In this document: piece by piece, positions 9,435-17,267 of the stretch
Position numbering within the stretch: position 1 is the first letter of the stretch
Layout of the letters: every line of letters begins with the position of its first letter
NCBI GenBank assembly: GCA_020161695.1
Contig: JAIUOO010000003.1
Span: forward strand, 1 to 64,000
Origin: Pseudomonadota bacterium
GTDB taxonomy: Bacteria > Pseudomonadota > Alphaproteobacteria > Rhizobiales > Phreatobacteraceae
Length of the DNA: 64,000 nt
Reading direction: 5' to 3'
Program-made: the position numbers and the translations under genes
The notes under the pieces: model-generated
Seen by the model: the letters and a program-made list of their open reading frames with translations, nothing else
Told to the model about the DNA's origin: nothing
Databases searched by the model: none

Positions 9435-11126
9435 ATGCGCCGCTGGCCGCTCTATCTCCTGATCCTCGCCGCTCTCGGCGGCGGCGCCTGGTGGTTCGTC
9501 GGGCCGGGCACCTTCGCGGTCGCAGACCAGCCGGCCTGGCGCACGGTCAAGGTCGATCGCGGCGACGTGGTGGCTTCGGTCAACGCCACCGGCACGATCA
9601 ACCCGATCTCGACCGTCGTGGTCGGCTCGCAGGTGTCGGGCCAGGTGCTCGAAATCCTCGCCGACTTCAATACGCAGGTTCAGGCCGGGCAGATTCTCGC
9701 CCGCCTCGACCCGACTCAGGTGAAGGCCCGCCTCGACGGTGCCCGCGCCGATCTCGCCAATGTGCGCGCCGGCCGGCAGGTGCAGGAGGCGCAGATCGAG
9801 CAGAGCCGCGCCGATATCGCCCGCGCCGAGGCAGCCCGGCTCGATGCCGTGGCCAAGCTCGCGCAGGTTCAGGCCCAACTCGCCGATGCCGAGCGCATTC
9901 TCGCGCGCCAGAACGATCTCGGCACGCGCGGCTTCGCGGCACAGGCCGCCATCGACACGGCCCGCGCCACGGCCGAAGCCCAGCGCGCGGCACGCGATTC
10001 CGCACGGGCGCAGATCGCTTCGGCGGAAGCGTCCAAGCAGTCCATCGAAGCCGGGCTGAGGGTGGCGCAGGCGACCCTCGGCACCTTCGACGCGCAGATC
10101 ATGCAGCGCGAGGCCGTCGTCCGCCAGATCGAGGTCGATCTCGCCAATACAGAGATCAAGTCGCCGGTGGTCGGCACGGTGGTCCAGCGTCAGGTCGAGC
10201 TCGGCCAGACGGTCGCCGCCTCGCTGCAGACCCCGACCCTGTTCCTCGTGGCGCAGGATCTCTCGTCCATGGAGATCTACGCCAATGTCGACGAGGCCGA
10301 TGTCGGCCGCGTGCGCACGGGGCAGCCGGTGACCTTCTCGGTCAACGCCTATCCGAACCGCGAATTCCGCGGCGAGGTGAAGCTCGTGCGCCTCGGCTCG
10401 CAGACCATCCAGAACGTCGTGATCTACACGGCGGTGATCTCGTTCCAGAACCAGCGCCGCGAATTGCTGCCGGGCATGACGGCGACGCTCCGGATCATCT
10501 CCGACCGGCGCGACAACGTCGTGCGCGTGCCGAACTCGGCGCTCCGCTGGCGGCCGGCCGGGACGGCAGCCGAAGCGCCGCAGCCGCAGCAATCCGCAAA
10601 TCCCTTCGGCCCGCCGCAGATCGGCAGGGGCTGGGGCGGCGGCCAGCAGCAGGGCGGCGGCCGGCAGATGAACGAGTTCGTCGAGAGCCTGAAGACCGAG
10701 CTCGGCCTCGATGCCAACCAGCGCGAGCAGGTCGAAGCCATCGTGGCCGCTGCGCGCCCGCAATTCGCCGGCCTGACGGACCCCTCCCTCGACCGCAACC
10801 AGCGGCTGGAGCGCGTGCGCCAGATCCGCGCCGACATGGCCCGGCGCATCGAGACGATCCTGACCGAGGCGCAGCGCCCGACCTTCGCCGATATCCGCGC
10901 CCGCTATGACGGCGGCAGGGGCGGCGCCGGCGGGCAGCCGGGCCGGGTGTTCGTTGTGGGCGAGGACGGCAAGCCGCAGGCCGTGGCTATCAGGCTCGGC
11001 GCGACCGACGGATCGACAACCGAAGTCGTCTCCGGCGCCATCGAGCCCGGCCGGGAGGTGATCATCGGCGGCGGCCCGCCGGCGGCGGCCCAGTCGGCCC
11101 CGCAGCGCGGCTTCCGGATGTTCTGA
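9435..11126 (+). CDS. MacA-like periplasmic adaptor with inserted Spy/CpxP-like segment
   Basis: A 563-aa membrane-fusion protein with an N-terminal anchor (WPLYLLILAALGGGAWWFV, residues 4-22). It then has the first lipoyl half (about 45-100), a long coiled coil (about 100-235), the second lipoyl half (KSPVVGTVVQRQVELGQTV, 242-260), and a beta-barrel domain (about 275-370). Normal MacA proteins are about 370-430 aa. The extra length is residues about 376-502: a Pro/Gln/Gly-rich linker, a helical segment with ELGLDANQREQVEAIV and RIETILTEAQRPTFADI, then another Gly-rich linker. This resembles the LTxxQ repeats of Spy/CpxP periplasmic proteins. The last 60 residues return to the membrane-proximal adaptor domain. 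The start at 9435 is chosen because the anchor follows it directly. It lies 5 bp upstream of a MacB-like ATPase. Confidence 0.88.
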   Translation: MRRWPLYLLILAALGGGAWWFVGPGTFAVADQPAWRTVKVDRGDVVASVNATGTINPISTVVVGSQVSGQVLEILADFNTQVQAGQILARLDPTQVKARLDGARADLANVRAGRQVQEAQIEQSRADIARAEAARLDAVAKLAQVQAQLADAERILARQNDLGTRGFAAQAAIDTARATAEAQRAARDSARAQIASAEASKQSIEAGLRVAQATLGTFDAQIMQREAVVRQIEVDLANTEIKSPVVGTVVQRQVELGQTVAASLQTPTLFLVAQDLSSMEIYANVDEADVGRVRTGQPVTFSVNAYPNREFRGEVKLVRLGSQTIQNVVIYTAVISFQNQRRELLPGMTATLRIISDRRDNVVRVPNSALRWRPAGTAAEAPQPQQSANPFGPPQIGRGWGGGQQQGGGRQMNEFVESLKTELGLDANQREQVEAIVAAARPQFAGLTDPSLDRNQRLERVRQIRADMARRIETILTEAQRPTFADIRARYDGGRGGAGGQPGRVFVVGEDGKPQAVAIRLGATDGSTTEVVSGAIEPGREVIIGGGPPAAAQSAPQRGFRMF

Positions 11127-11131
11127 TCGCC

Positions 11132-11884
11132 ATGGCCGATCCGGTGACCGAACGCCCGCTGATCGAGACTGTCGATCTCGCCCGCCACTACACGCTCGGC
11201 GACCAGGTGGTCACCGCGCTGGCCGGCGTCTCCGTGAACGTGGCGCGCGGCGAGTTCGTCGCGGTGATGGGTCCGTCCGGCTCGGGCAAGTCGACCTTCA
11301 TGAACCTCGTCGGCTGCCTCGACAAGCCGACGGCCGGCCGCTACGTGCTGGACGGCGAGGAGGTCTCGGCCATGTCGGCGGATGGCCTCGCCGAGGTGCG
11401 CAACCGCAAGATCGGCTTCGTGTTCCAGCAGTTCAACCTGCTCGACCGGCAGGATGCGCTGGCCAATGTCGAGCTGCCGATGGTCTATGCCGGGCTCGGC
11501 CGCAAGGAGCGCCGCGCGCGGGCGGAGGCCTCGCTCGGCAAGGTCGGCCTCGCCGAGCGCGTCCACCATCTCCCCACACAGCTGTCGGGCGGCCAGCAGC
11601 AGCGCGTCGCCATCGCGCGCGCGCTCGTCAACGACCCCAGGGTGCTGCTCGCGGACGAGCCGACCGGCGCGCTCGACAGCCGCACCTCGCTGGAGATCAT
11701 GGCGCTGTTCCAGGAGCTGAACCGGCAGGGCATGACGGTGCTCGTCGTCACCCACGAGCCGGACGTCGCGACCTTCGCCAGCCGCGTGGTGCGCTTCAGG
11801 GACGGGCGCGTGCTGTCCGACACCAAGCAGGCGCCGATGGACGCGGCGCGGGCGCTGGAAGAGGCAGTCGAGGAAGCGGCTTAG
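11132..11884 (+). CDS. MacB/LolD-type ABC transporter ATP-binding protein
   Basis: A 250-aa nucleotide-binding subunit of the MacB/LolD/FtsE class. Walker A is GPSGSGKST (47-55), the Q-loop is VFQQFNLL (97-104), the signature is LSGGQQQR (151-158), Walker B is VLLADEP (171-177), and the H-loop is VVTHEP. Such ATPases work with an FtsX-fold permease, either fused as in MacB or encoded next to it. Here there is no permease domain in the protein and none downstream; the next gene is a ligase on the other strand. It is translationally close to the MacA-like adaptor. Either the permease is encoded elsewhere or it has been lost from this locus. Confidence 0.93.
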   Translation: MADPVTERPLIETVDLARHYTLGDQVVTALAGVSVNVARGEFVAVMGPSGSGKSTFMNLVGCLDKPTAGRYVLDGEEVSAMSADGLAEVRNRKIGFVFQQFNLLDRQDALANVELPMVYAGLGRKERRARAEASLGKVGLAERVHHLPTQLSGGQQQRVAIARALVNDPRVLLADEPTGALDSRTSLEIMALFQELNRQGMTVLVVTHEPDVATFASRVVRFRDGRVLSDTKQAPMDAARALEEAVEEAA

Positions 11885-11942
11885 TCGGCCAGCGCGACCT
11901 TTCTTGGGACCTTCGCTGCGGATCGAGACCTGCATTGGCGAA

Positions 11943-12111
11943 GTGCGTCCTTCGAGGCTCGGCTATCGCCTCGCACCTCAGGATGAGGAAGCTCGTGCCT
12001 GGCATCTGGGACGGATGAAGGGACAGGCGGCGTTCACAACAACCGCTGTGCAATCCTGAACCTTCCTCATCCTGAGGCGCGGGCCCGCAGGGCGAGCCTC
12101 GAAGGACGCAC
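11943..12111. repeat. Pair of inverted 48-bp palindromic repeats
   Basis: Two arms face each other: 11943-11990 (starts GTGCGTCCTTCGAGGCTCG, ends CCTCAGGATGAGGAA) and 12063-12111 (the reverse complement, with a few changes in the middle). Each arm also contains a small internal palindrome (CCTCA...TGAGG). This resembles the REP/BIME-like elements common between genes in Hyphomicrobiales. The pair fills most of the 266-bp gap between two convergent genes, where it could act as a bidirectional terminator. Confidence 0.8.
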
Positions 12112-12150
12112 TCGCCTGATGCAAGCCGCGGCTATCACCGACCTCCAGCC

Positions 12151-14016
12151 TCACGCATAGAGCCGCTTGATCGCGTCCGCGTATTTCGCCTCGATCGCCT
12201 TGCGGCGTACCTTCATCGTCGCGGTCACCTCGCCGTCATCGTGGTCGAGTTCCTTGTCGAGGATCTCGAAGCGGCGGATGTTGGCGACCTGCGCCAGGGT
12301 CTCGTTGGCCTTGTCGACCTCGGCGCGCACCAGGTCCACCACCTGCGGCGCCTGCGACAGGTTCTTGTAGTTGGTGAAGGCGATGCCCTTCATCTCCGCC
12401 CATTTGCCGACCGTCTCCATGTCGATCTGGATCAGGGCCGCGACATATTTCTGGCGGTCGCCGAAGACGATGACCTCCTTGACGAAGGGGCTGGATTTCA
12501 CCGCGTGCTCGATCTCGGTCGGCGACAGGTTCTTGCCGCCGGCGGTGATCATGATGTCCTTCTTGCGGTCGACCACCTTGAGATGGCCCCCCTGCATTTC
12601 GGCGACGTCGCCGGTGCGCAGCCAGCCGTCGACGATGGTCGCTTTCGTGGCTTCCTCGTTCTTGTAATAGCCCTCGAAGATGGTTGCGCCGCGAGCCATG
12701 ATCTCGCCGTCCTCGGCGAGCTGGACCTGCGTGCCCTTCATCGCGATGCCGACCGTGCCAACCACCACATCCTCCGGCGTCTGGCCGAGAATGCCGCCGG
12801 ACGTCTCGGTCATGCCGTAGATCTCGACCAGCGGCACGCCAATGGTGCGGAAGAAGCGGATCACCTCGGGCGCGATCGGAGCGGCGCCCGTGAAGGCGAC
12901 GCGGCAGCGGGTGAGCCCGATGGCATTGTTCAAGGCGCGGAACACGGCGACATAGGCGAGCCCATGCTTCGCCTTCTCGACCAGCGACCACTGGTTGCGC
13001 GGTTTGTCCGCGAAAGGCGCGCACAGCGCGAACGCCTTGGCGTAGAGCCACTTCTGCAGCGGCTTCGCCTCGTACATCTTCACGCGGATGCCGGAATGCA
13101 TCTTCTCCCAGATGCGCGGCACGCCGAGGAAGCTGAGCGGCGCGACCTCGCGCAGGTCCTCCTGCACGGTGCGCAGGCTCTCGCCAAAATTCACCTGGCT
13201 GCCGGAATAGATCGGCCCGAACACCGTCGTCGCCTGCTCGGCCACGTGGCAGAGCGGCAGGTAGGACAGCGTCGTCCAGCCCTCGCCGATGCCGTAGCGG
13301 TCCAGAAGCCCGTTCGCCCCCGCGCGGATGTTGCGGTAGGACAGCATCGCGCCCTTGGGCTTGCCGGTGGAGCCGGACGTGTAGATCAGCAGCGCGATGT
13401 CGGACAGCGAGTGGTCCTTCATCAGCTCGTCGATCAGGCCGGGATTCTTCTCGTATTCGGCGCGGCCGAGCGCCTCCACCTCGTCGAAGGTCATGACCAG
13501 GCCGGGCTCGTAGCCGGCAAGGCCGCGGTTCTCCAGCGCGATGATCCTGGTCACCTTCGGCAGGTCGGCGCGCGCCTCCACCACCTTGTCGATCTGCTCC
13601 TGGTCCTCGCAGACGACGATGGAGCAGTCGGAATGGTCGAGGACATAGGCGACCTCGTTCGACGGGCTGGTCGGATAGACGCCGACCGTCACCGCGCCCA
13701 CGGCGCCGGCGCCGAGCTGCGACAGCACCCACTCGATGCGGTTCTCGGAGATGACGCCGATATGACCCTTGGGGCCGAGACCGAGCGCGCGGAAGCCGAG
13801 CCCGACATGGCAGGCGCGCTGCCAGTATTCGGCGAAGGTCGTCGGCCGCCAGATGCCGAAGCGCTTCTGGCGCAGCGCGATGCGGTCGCCCCGCTCGGCG
13901 GCATGCTTCTTCAGCATCTGCACGATGGTCAGCGTCGGCAGGGCCGCGGCCGGATCGGCGGCGGCGGGCGAGGCCGCCTCGCGCGGCAGGTCGAGGGTCA
14001 TTGCGGAAGCGGTCAT
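12151..14016 (-). CDS. AMP-dependent acyl-CoA synthetase (FadD-like)
   Basis: A 621-aa adenylate-forming ligase that activates a carboxylic acid to its CoA thioester. The P-loop motif YTSGSTGKPKG and the A8-type region (GWLRTGDVAE, then VVDRKKDIMITAGGKNLSPT) are intact. The length and the extra middle segment match long-chain or ACSB-like enzymes of this type. The ATG at 14016 overlaps the livF stop by 4 bp (ATGA), favouring it over the ATG at 14025. The position as the last gene of a Liv-type importer operon is a recurring alphaproteobacterial arrangement. It suggests that the imported compound, or a product of it, is a carboxylate that is CoA-activated after entry. The substrate is unproven. 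Confidence 0.92.
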   Translation of the reverse strand: MTASAMTLDLPREAASPAAADPAAALPTLTIVQMLKKHAAERGDRIALRQKRFGIWRPTTFAEYWQRACHVGLGFRALGLGPKGHIGVISENRIEWVLSQLGAGAVGAVTVGVYPTSPSNEVAYVLDHSDCSIVVCEDQEQIDKVVEARADLPKVTRIIALENRGLAGYEPGLVMTFDEVEALGRAEYEKNPGLIDELMKDHSLSDIALLIYTSGSTGKPKGAMLSYRNIRAGANGLLDRYGIGEGWTTLSYLPLCHVAEQATTVFGPIYSGSQVNFGESLRTVQEDLREVAPLSFLGVPRIWEKMHSGIRVKMYEAKPLQKWLYAKAFALCAPFADKPRNQWSLVEKAKHGLAYVAVFRALNNAIGLTRCRVAFTGAAPIAPEVIRFFRTIGVPLVEIYGMTETSGGILGQTPEDVVVGTVGIAMKGTQVQLAEDGEIMARGATIFEGYYKNEEATKATIVDGWLRTGDVAEMQGGHLKVVDRKKDIMITAGGKNLSPTEIEHAVKSSPFVKEVIVFGDRQKYVAALIQIDMETVGKWAEMKGIAFTNYKNLSQAPQVVDLVRAEVDKANETLAQVANIRRFEILDKELDHDDGEVTATMKVRRKAIEAKYADAIKRLYA

Positions 14017-14816
14017 GACAGCCACCTCTTGCGCCGCTTGTAGTGCTTGATGTCGCGATAGCTCTTGTGGGAGAGCCCGAGATAGAATTCCTGCACGTCG
14101 CGGTCGGCGATCAGCTTTTCGGTCGGGCCGTCGATGACGATGCGGCCGGTTTCCATGATGTAGCCGTAATGGGCGATGGAGAGCGCAACGGAAGCGTTCT
14201 GCTCCACCAGCAGCATGGAGACGCCCTCTTCCCGGTTGATCCGCGCGATGATCGAGAAGATCTCCTCGACCAGGAGCGGCGCGAGGCCGAGCGATGGCTC
14301 GTCCAGCAGGATCACGCGGGGCTTCGCCACCAGCGCGCGTCCGATGGCCAGCATCTGCTGCTCGCCGCCTGACAGATAGCCGGCAATGGACTTGCGCCGC
14401 TCGGCAAGGCGCGGGAAGTAGCGGTAGACGAGGTCGAAGTCGGGCCTGGCGTCGTCGCGGCCGGTCAGGGCGTAGGTCGCCGAGGTCAGGTTTTCCTCGA
14501 CCGTCAGGTCGCCGAAGATGCGCCGCCCTTCCATGACGTGGAACAGGCCCGAGCGCACCAGCTTGTGCGGCGTCACCTGCTCCACCGGCTTGCCGTCGAA
14601 AATGATGCGGCCCTCGGTGACCTGGCCGTTCTCCATCGGCAGGAGCGCCGAGACCGCCTTCAGCACGGTCGACTTGCCCGCGCCGTTGGAGCCGAGCAGC
14701 GCGACGATGCGGCCCTTCGGCACGGCGAGGGACAGGCCCCGCAGCGCCTGGATCGCCTTGTTGTAGACCACCTCGATATTGTTGACCTCGAGGATCGCGT
14801 CGGCCGTCTCTGCCAT
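14013..14816 (-). CDS. livF: Branched-chain-amino-acid-type ABC transporter ATPase, LivF
   Basis: A 267-aa ATP-binding subunit with Walker A GSNGAGKST (42-50), signature LSGGEQQM, and Walker B VILLDEPSLGLAP. The LEVNNIEVVYNKAIQALRG start and the HYGYIMETGRI block are typical of LivF. The C-terminus (about 20 residues, ending YKRRKRWLS) is longer and more basic than in E. coli LivF. It overlaps the ligase gene by 4 bp and follows livK after a 119-bp gap holding two hairpins. It belongs to a high-affinity importer for hydrophobic amino acids or related compounds; the actual ligand is unknown. Confidence 0.93.
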   Translation of the reverse strand: MAETADAILEVNNIEVVYNKAIQALRGLSLAVPKGRIVALLGSNGAGKSTVLKAVSALLPMENGQVTEGRIIFDGKPVEQVTPHKLVRSGLFHVMEGRRIFGDLTVEENLTSATYALTGRDDARPDFDLVYRYFPRLAERRKSIAGYLSGGEQQMLAIGRALVAKPRVILLDEPSLGLAPLLVEEIFSIIARINREEGVSMLLVEQNASVALSIAHYGYIMETGRIVIDGPTEKLIADRDVQEFYLGLSHKSYRDIKHYKRRKRWLS

Positions 14817-14831
14817 GGTCTCACCGCCGGA

Positions 14832-14876
14832 GCATGCTGCGGAAAACTGGAATCCGGCTTTCCGGCGCCAGCATGC
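14832..14876. repeat. RIME-like palindromic element
   Basis: A 45-bp palindrome with perfect 8-bp outer arms, GCATGCTG (14832-14839) and CAGCATGC (14869-14876), around a core with CGGAAAACTGG and CCGGCTTTCCGG. A related element is at 17223-17267 in the same operon. This kind of GCATGC...CGGAAAAC...GCATGC palindrome is a known sort of dispersed intergenic repeat in rhizobia and relatives. Confidence 0.7.
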
Positions 14877-14902
14877 GGAAACTGGGAACCCCGAAGGGAA
14901 AG

Positions 14903-14930
14903 CGGCGGCCTCGCGAGGGCGAGGCCGCCG
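14903..14930 (-). terminator. Intercistronic hairpin after livK
   Basis: A perfect 12-bp stem, CGGCGGCCTCGC / GCGAGGCCGCCG, with a 4-base loop lies 6 bases past the livK stop on the minus strand. It is followed by GCTTTCCCTTC, with no strong U tract. It is probably a partial terminator or an mRNA 3'-end stabiliser. Such a site would leave the binding-protein message in excess over livF and the ligase. Confidence 0.6.
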
Positions 14931-14935
14931 GTCAG

Positions 14936-16117
14936 TCAGCTCGCCGCCGAGATGGTGATCCAGTCGGAGGCGGGCTTCAGCGCCTTGTCGGCGGCGCTGT
15001 ATTGGTAGACCCGGCCGTGCGGGAATGAATTGCCGGTCATGGTGATCGGCACGCCGAAGACGCCGCCGGAATCGAAATTCCGGATGGCGCGCGCGTGTTT
15101 GATCATGTTGGCGGCGTTCAGTTCTTCGTTAGCCGCGAGCGTGCGGCGCAAGACCTCGATCGCCAGCATGGCGTTGGTCCAGCCCTGGTAGTAGGCGTGG
15201 GTGCGGGTCTTGCCGACATTGGCGGCCTTGATCGCCTCCATCTGCGCGCCGCTGGCCGCCGGATCGAAGTTGTAGCAGGAGACGCCCATGTAGCCGTCGG
15301 CGGCGGCACCGGCGCGGTTCATCAGCACCGTGTCGGTCGAGTAAAAGGTGCCCATGAACTTGGAGGTCATGCCGGCCTGACGGGCCTGCGCCATGAATTC
15401 CGGGATCGGCTGCAGCACGTAGCCGTGGAAGATCACGAAGTCCGGGTTGCGGCGGCGGATCTTGAGGACGTCGCCCGACACGTCGACCGAACCCGGCTGG
15501 GTCACGATCTTCTCGACGAGGTTGAGTTCGAGGCGCTTGGCCTCGGCCTCGCCGGCGGCGATCGGATCGCGGCCGAACTCGGTGTCCGAATGGACGAAGA
15601 CCACCGAGGCGCCCTTCTTCTGGCTGGCGATGTAGCGCAGCAGCACGCGCATCTGGTCCGAATAGTTCGGGCCGGGAATCCACTGGTTCGGGAAGGCCTG
15701 CGGATTGTCGATCTCGGAGGCGAAGGAGGCGCCTGCCATGACGGTGGTGCCGCGGCGGTTCAGTTCCGGATTGATCGCCTTCTGGAAGCCGGTGGAGTCA
15801 CCGAAAAACACCGGAACCTGATGCTGCGAGGTGATGCGCGTGAAGATCGCCACCGCATTATCGACGCGGTAGCCGGAATCCTCGTTCACGTAGCGGATGC
15901 GGCGGCCAGCAACGCCGCCGTTCTTGTTGACGAAGTCGAAGTGATCGCGACCGCCCTCGAAGCCCTCGACGCCGGCGAAGGCGAACACGCCCGACATGGG
16001 ATTGGCGGCGCCGATGACGAGTTCCGGTGCCTGGGCGAAGGCGCGGCCGCTGCCGGTCGACACCAGGGCGGCGCCGAGGCCGAGCGCATTGAATGCACGG
16101 CGGGAAAGTTGGGTCAT
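14936..16117 (-). CDS. Liv-type ABC transporter substrate-binding protein
   Basis: A 393-aa periplasmic binding protein (Peripla_BP_6 / LivK type). The signal sequence has a twin-arginine motif (SRRAFNALGLG) and ends near RAFAQ, so Tat export is likely. The mature part starts ELVIGAANPMSGVFAFAG and has the expected GKTRTHAYYQGWTNAMLAIE block late in the protein. It lies between livM (48-bp gap) and livF. In this operon it is the fourth gene, not the first. Homologues of this group bind aromatic acids, amides or branched-chain amino acids, so the ligand remains open. Confidence 0.92.
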   Translation of the reverse strand: MTQLSRRAFNALGLGAALVSTGSGRAFAQAPELVIGAANPMSGVFAFAGVEGFEGGRDHFDFVNKNGGVAGRRIRYVNEDSGYRVDNAVAIFTRITSQHQVPVFFGDSTGFQKAINPELNRRGTTVMAGASFASEIDNPQAFPNQWIPGPNYSDQMRVLLRYIASQKKGASVVFVHSDTEFGRDPIAAGEAEAKRLELNLVEKIVTQPGSVDVSGDVLKIRRRNPDFVIFHGYVLQPIPEFMAQARQAGMTSKFMGTFYSTDTVLMNRAGAAADGYMGVSCYNFDPAASGAQMEAIKAANVGKTRTHAYYQGWTNAMLAIEVLRRTLAANEELNAANMIKHARAIRNFDSGGVFGVPITMTGNSFPHGRVYQYSAADKALKPASDWITISAAS

Positions 16118-16165
16118 GGTTGTCTCCTCAAGGGTGTATCCCGCCTTGGCGGCGGTGTGTTTGGA

Positions 16166-17209
16166 TCAGGTTCTGAAAGGCCAGAGCGCAAAGAACCGGC
16201 GGACGCGCCGCCAGACTTCGGCAAGACCCATGGGCTCGAAGATCAGGAAGCCGACGATCAGCGCGCCGAAAATGATGTTGCGGACCGGAGCGAGATAGAT
16301 GGAGGCATCCGGAAACCAGGGGACCAGCGCCGTAGCCACCAGCTTCAGATATTCCGGCACCATGGTCATGAAGATCGCGCCGAAAATGCCGCCGATGATC
16401 GTGCCCGCGCCACCGACGATGACGGCCGCGAGGAAGAAGATCGAGGCGAGCGCCGGAAAGCTCTCCGGCGTCACCACGCGGAAAAGATAGGCCCACAGCC
16501 CGCCGGCCACGCCCGCATAGAAGGACGAGATGGCGAAGCTCATCAGCTTGTAGCGGAGCAGCGAGATGCCGATGATCTCGGCAGAGATGTCTCGGTCGCG
16601 GATGGCGATGAAGGCGCGCCCGACCCGGGTGCGGAACAGGTTCTTCGCCGCCAGCACCATCACCACGCAGATCGGCATGACCAGCCAGTAGAGCCGGTCC
16701 GGCGTCGCCATCTCGATGCCGAGGATGCGCGCGGTCGGCACGTTGAGGCCGCGGAGCCCCCCGGTGACCGGCGTCCAGTTGAGGAAGATGAAGCCGAGGA
16801 TCACCGCGGCCGCCAGCGTCGCGATGGCGAGATAGAGTCCCTTGATCCGCAGCGACGGCAGGCCGACGAGATAGCCGATTCCGGCGGCGACCGTGCCGGC
16901 GAGCACGAGGTTCAGGAGAACCGGCGTGCCGAAGCGCCCGTCGAAGAAGGCGACCGTATAGGCGCCGACCGCCATGAAGGCGGCATGGCCGAGGCTGACC
17001 TGGCCGGTATAGCCGGTCAGCACGTTGAGGCCGGTCGTCGAGATGATGTTGATCATCACCAGCACGGCGAGGAACATCCAGTAGTTCGACGCGCCGAGCG
17101 GATAGACGAGCAGGCCGGCGATCAGCAGGCCGAACCAGACGCGCTGCGTATCGGTCTTGAACAGGCCCTCGTCGGCCGCGTAGCTCTCTTTTGCGGTTGC
17201 GATACGCAT
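16166..17209 (-). CDS. livM: Liv-type ABC transporter permease LivM
   Basis: A 347-aa inner-membrane permease with about 9-10 hydrophobic segments. Its typical blocks are NVLTGYTGQVSLGHAAFMAV near residue 70-90, the EAA-like cytoplasmic loop GRAFIAIRDRDISAEIIGIS, and YKLMSFAISSFYAGVAGGLW. It starts MRIATAKESYAADEG; a hydrophilic N-terminal stretch of about 25 residues precedes the first membrane segment. It pairs with LivH to form the channel. It is separated from livH by 58 bp carrying a RIME-like palindrome. Confidence 0.94.
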   Translation of the reverse strand: MRIATAKESYAADEGLFKTDTQRVWFGLLIAGLLVYPLGASNYWMFLAVLVMINIISTTGLNVLTGYTGQVSLGHAAFMAVGAYTVAFFDGRFGTPVLLNLVLAGTVAAGIGYLVGLPSLRIKGLYLAIATLAAAVILGFIFLNWTPVTGGLRGLNVPTARILGIEMATPDRLYWLVMPICVVMVLAAKNLFRTRVGRAFIAIRDRDISAEIIGISLLRYKLMSFAISSFYAGVAGGLWAYLFRVVTPESFPALASIFFLAAVIVGGAGTIIGGIFGAIFMTMVPEYLKLVATALVPWFPDASIYLAPVRNIIFGALIVGFLIFEPMGLAEVWRRVRRFFALWPFRT

Positions 17210-17222
17210 CAGAATGCCCCCC

Positions 17223-17267
17223 GCATGCCGTTACCGGAAAACCGGTTCCCACTTTTCCGCGGCATGC
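17223..17267. repeat. RIME-like palindromic element
   Basis: A 45-bp palindrome with perfect outer arms GCATGCCG (17223-17230) and CGGCATGC (17260-17267) and a core CCGGAAAACCGGTTCCCAC. It is related to the element at 14832 and lies in the livH-livM gap, where it would form a hairpin in the operon mRNA. Confidence 0.75.

Noticed and set aside
8862..10763. Minus-strand frame of 633 codons across the DUF3237 and adaptor genes
   Set aside because: It overlaps two supported genes, partly in another frame of the same strand as DUF3237, and reads as low-complexity shadow.
12241..14043. Plus-strand open frame of 600 codons antisense to the acyl-CoA ligase
   Set aside because: The ligase motifs are all present on the minus strand; the plus frame has no domain.
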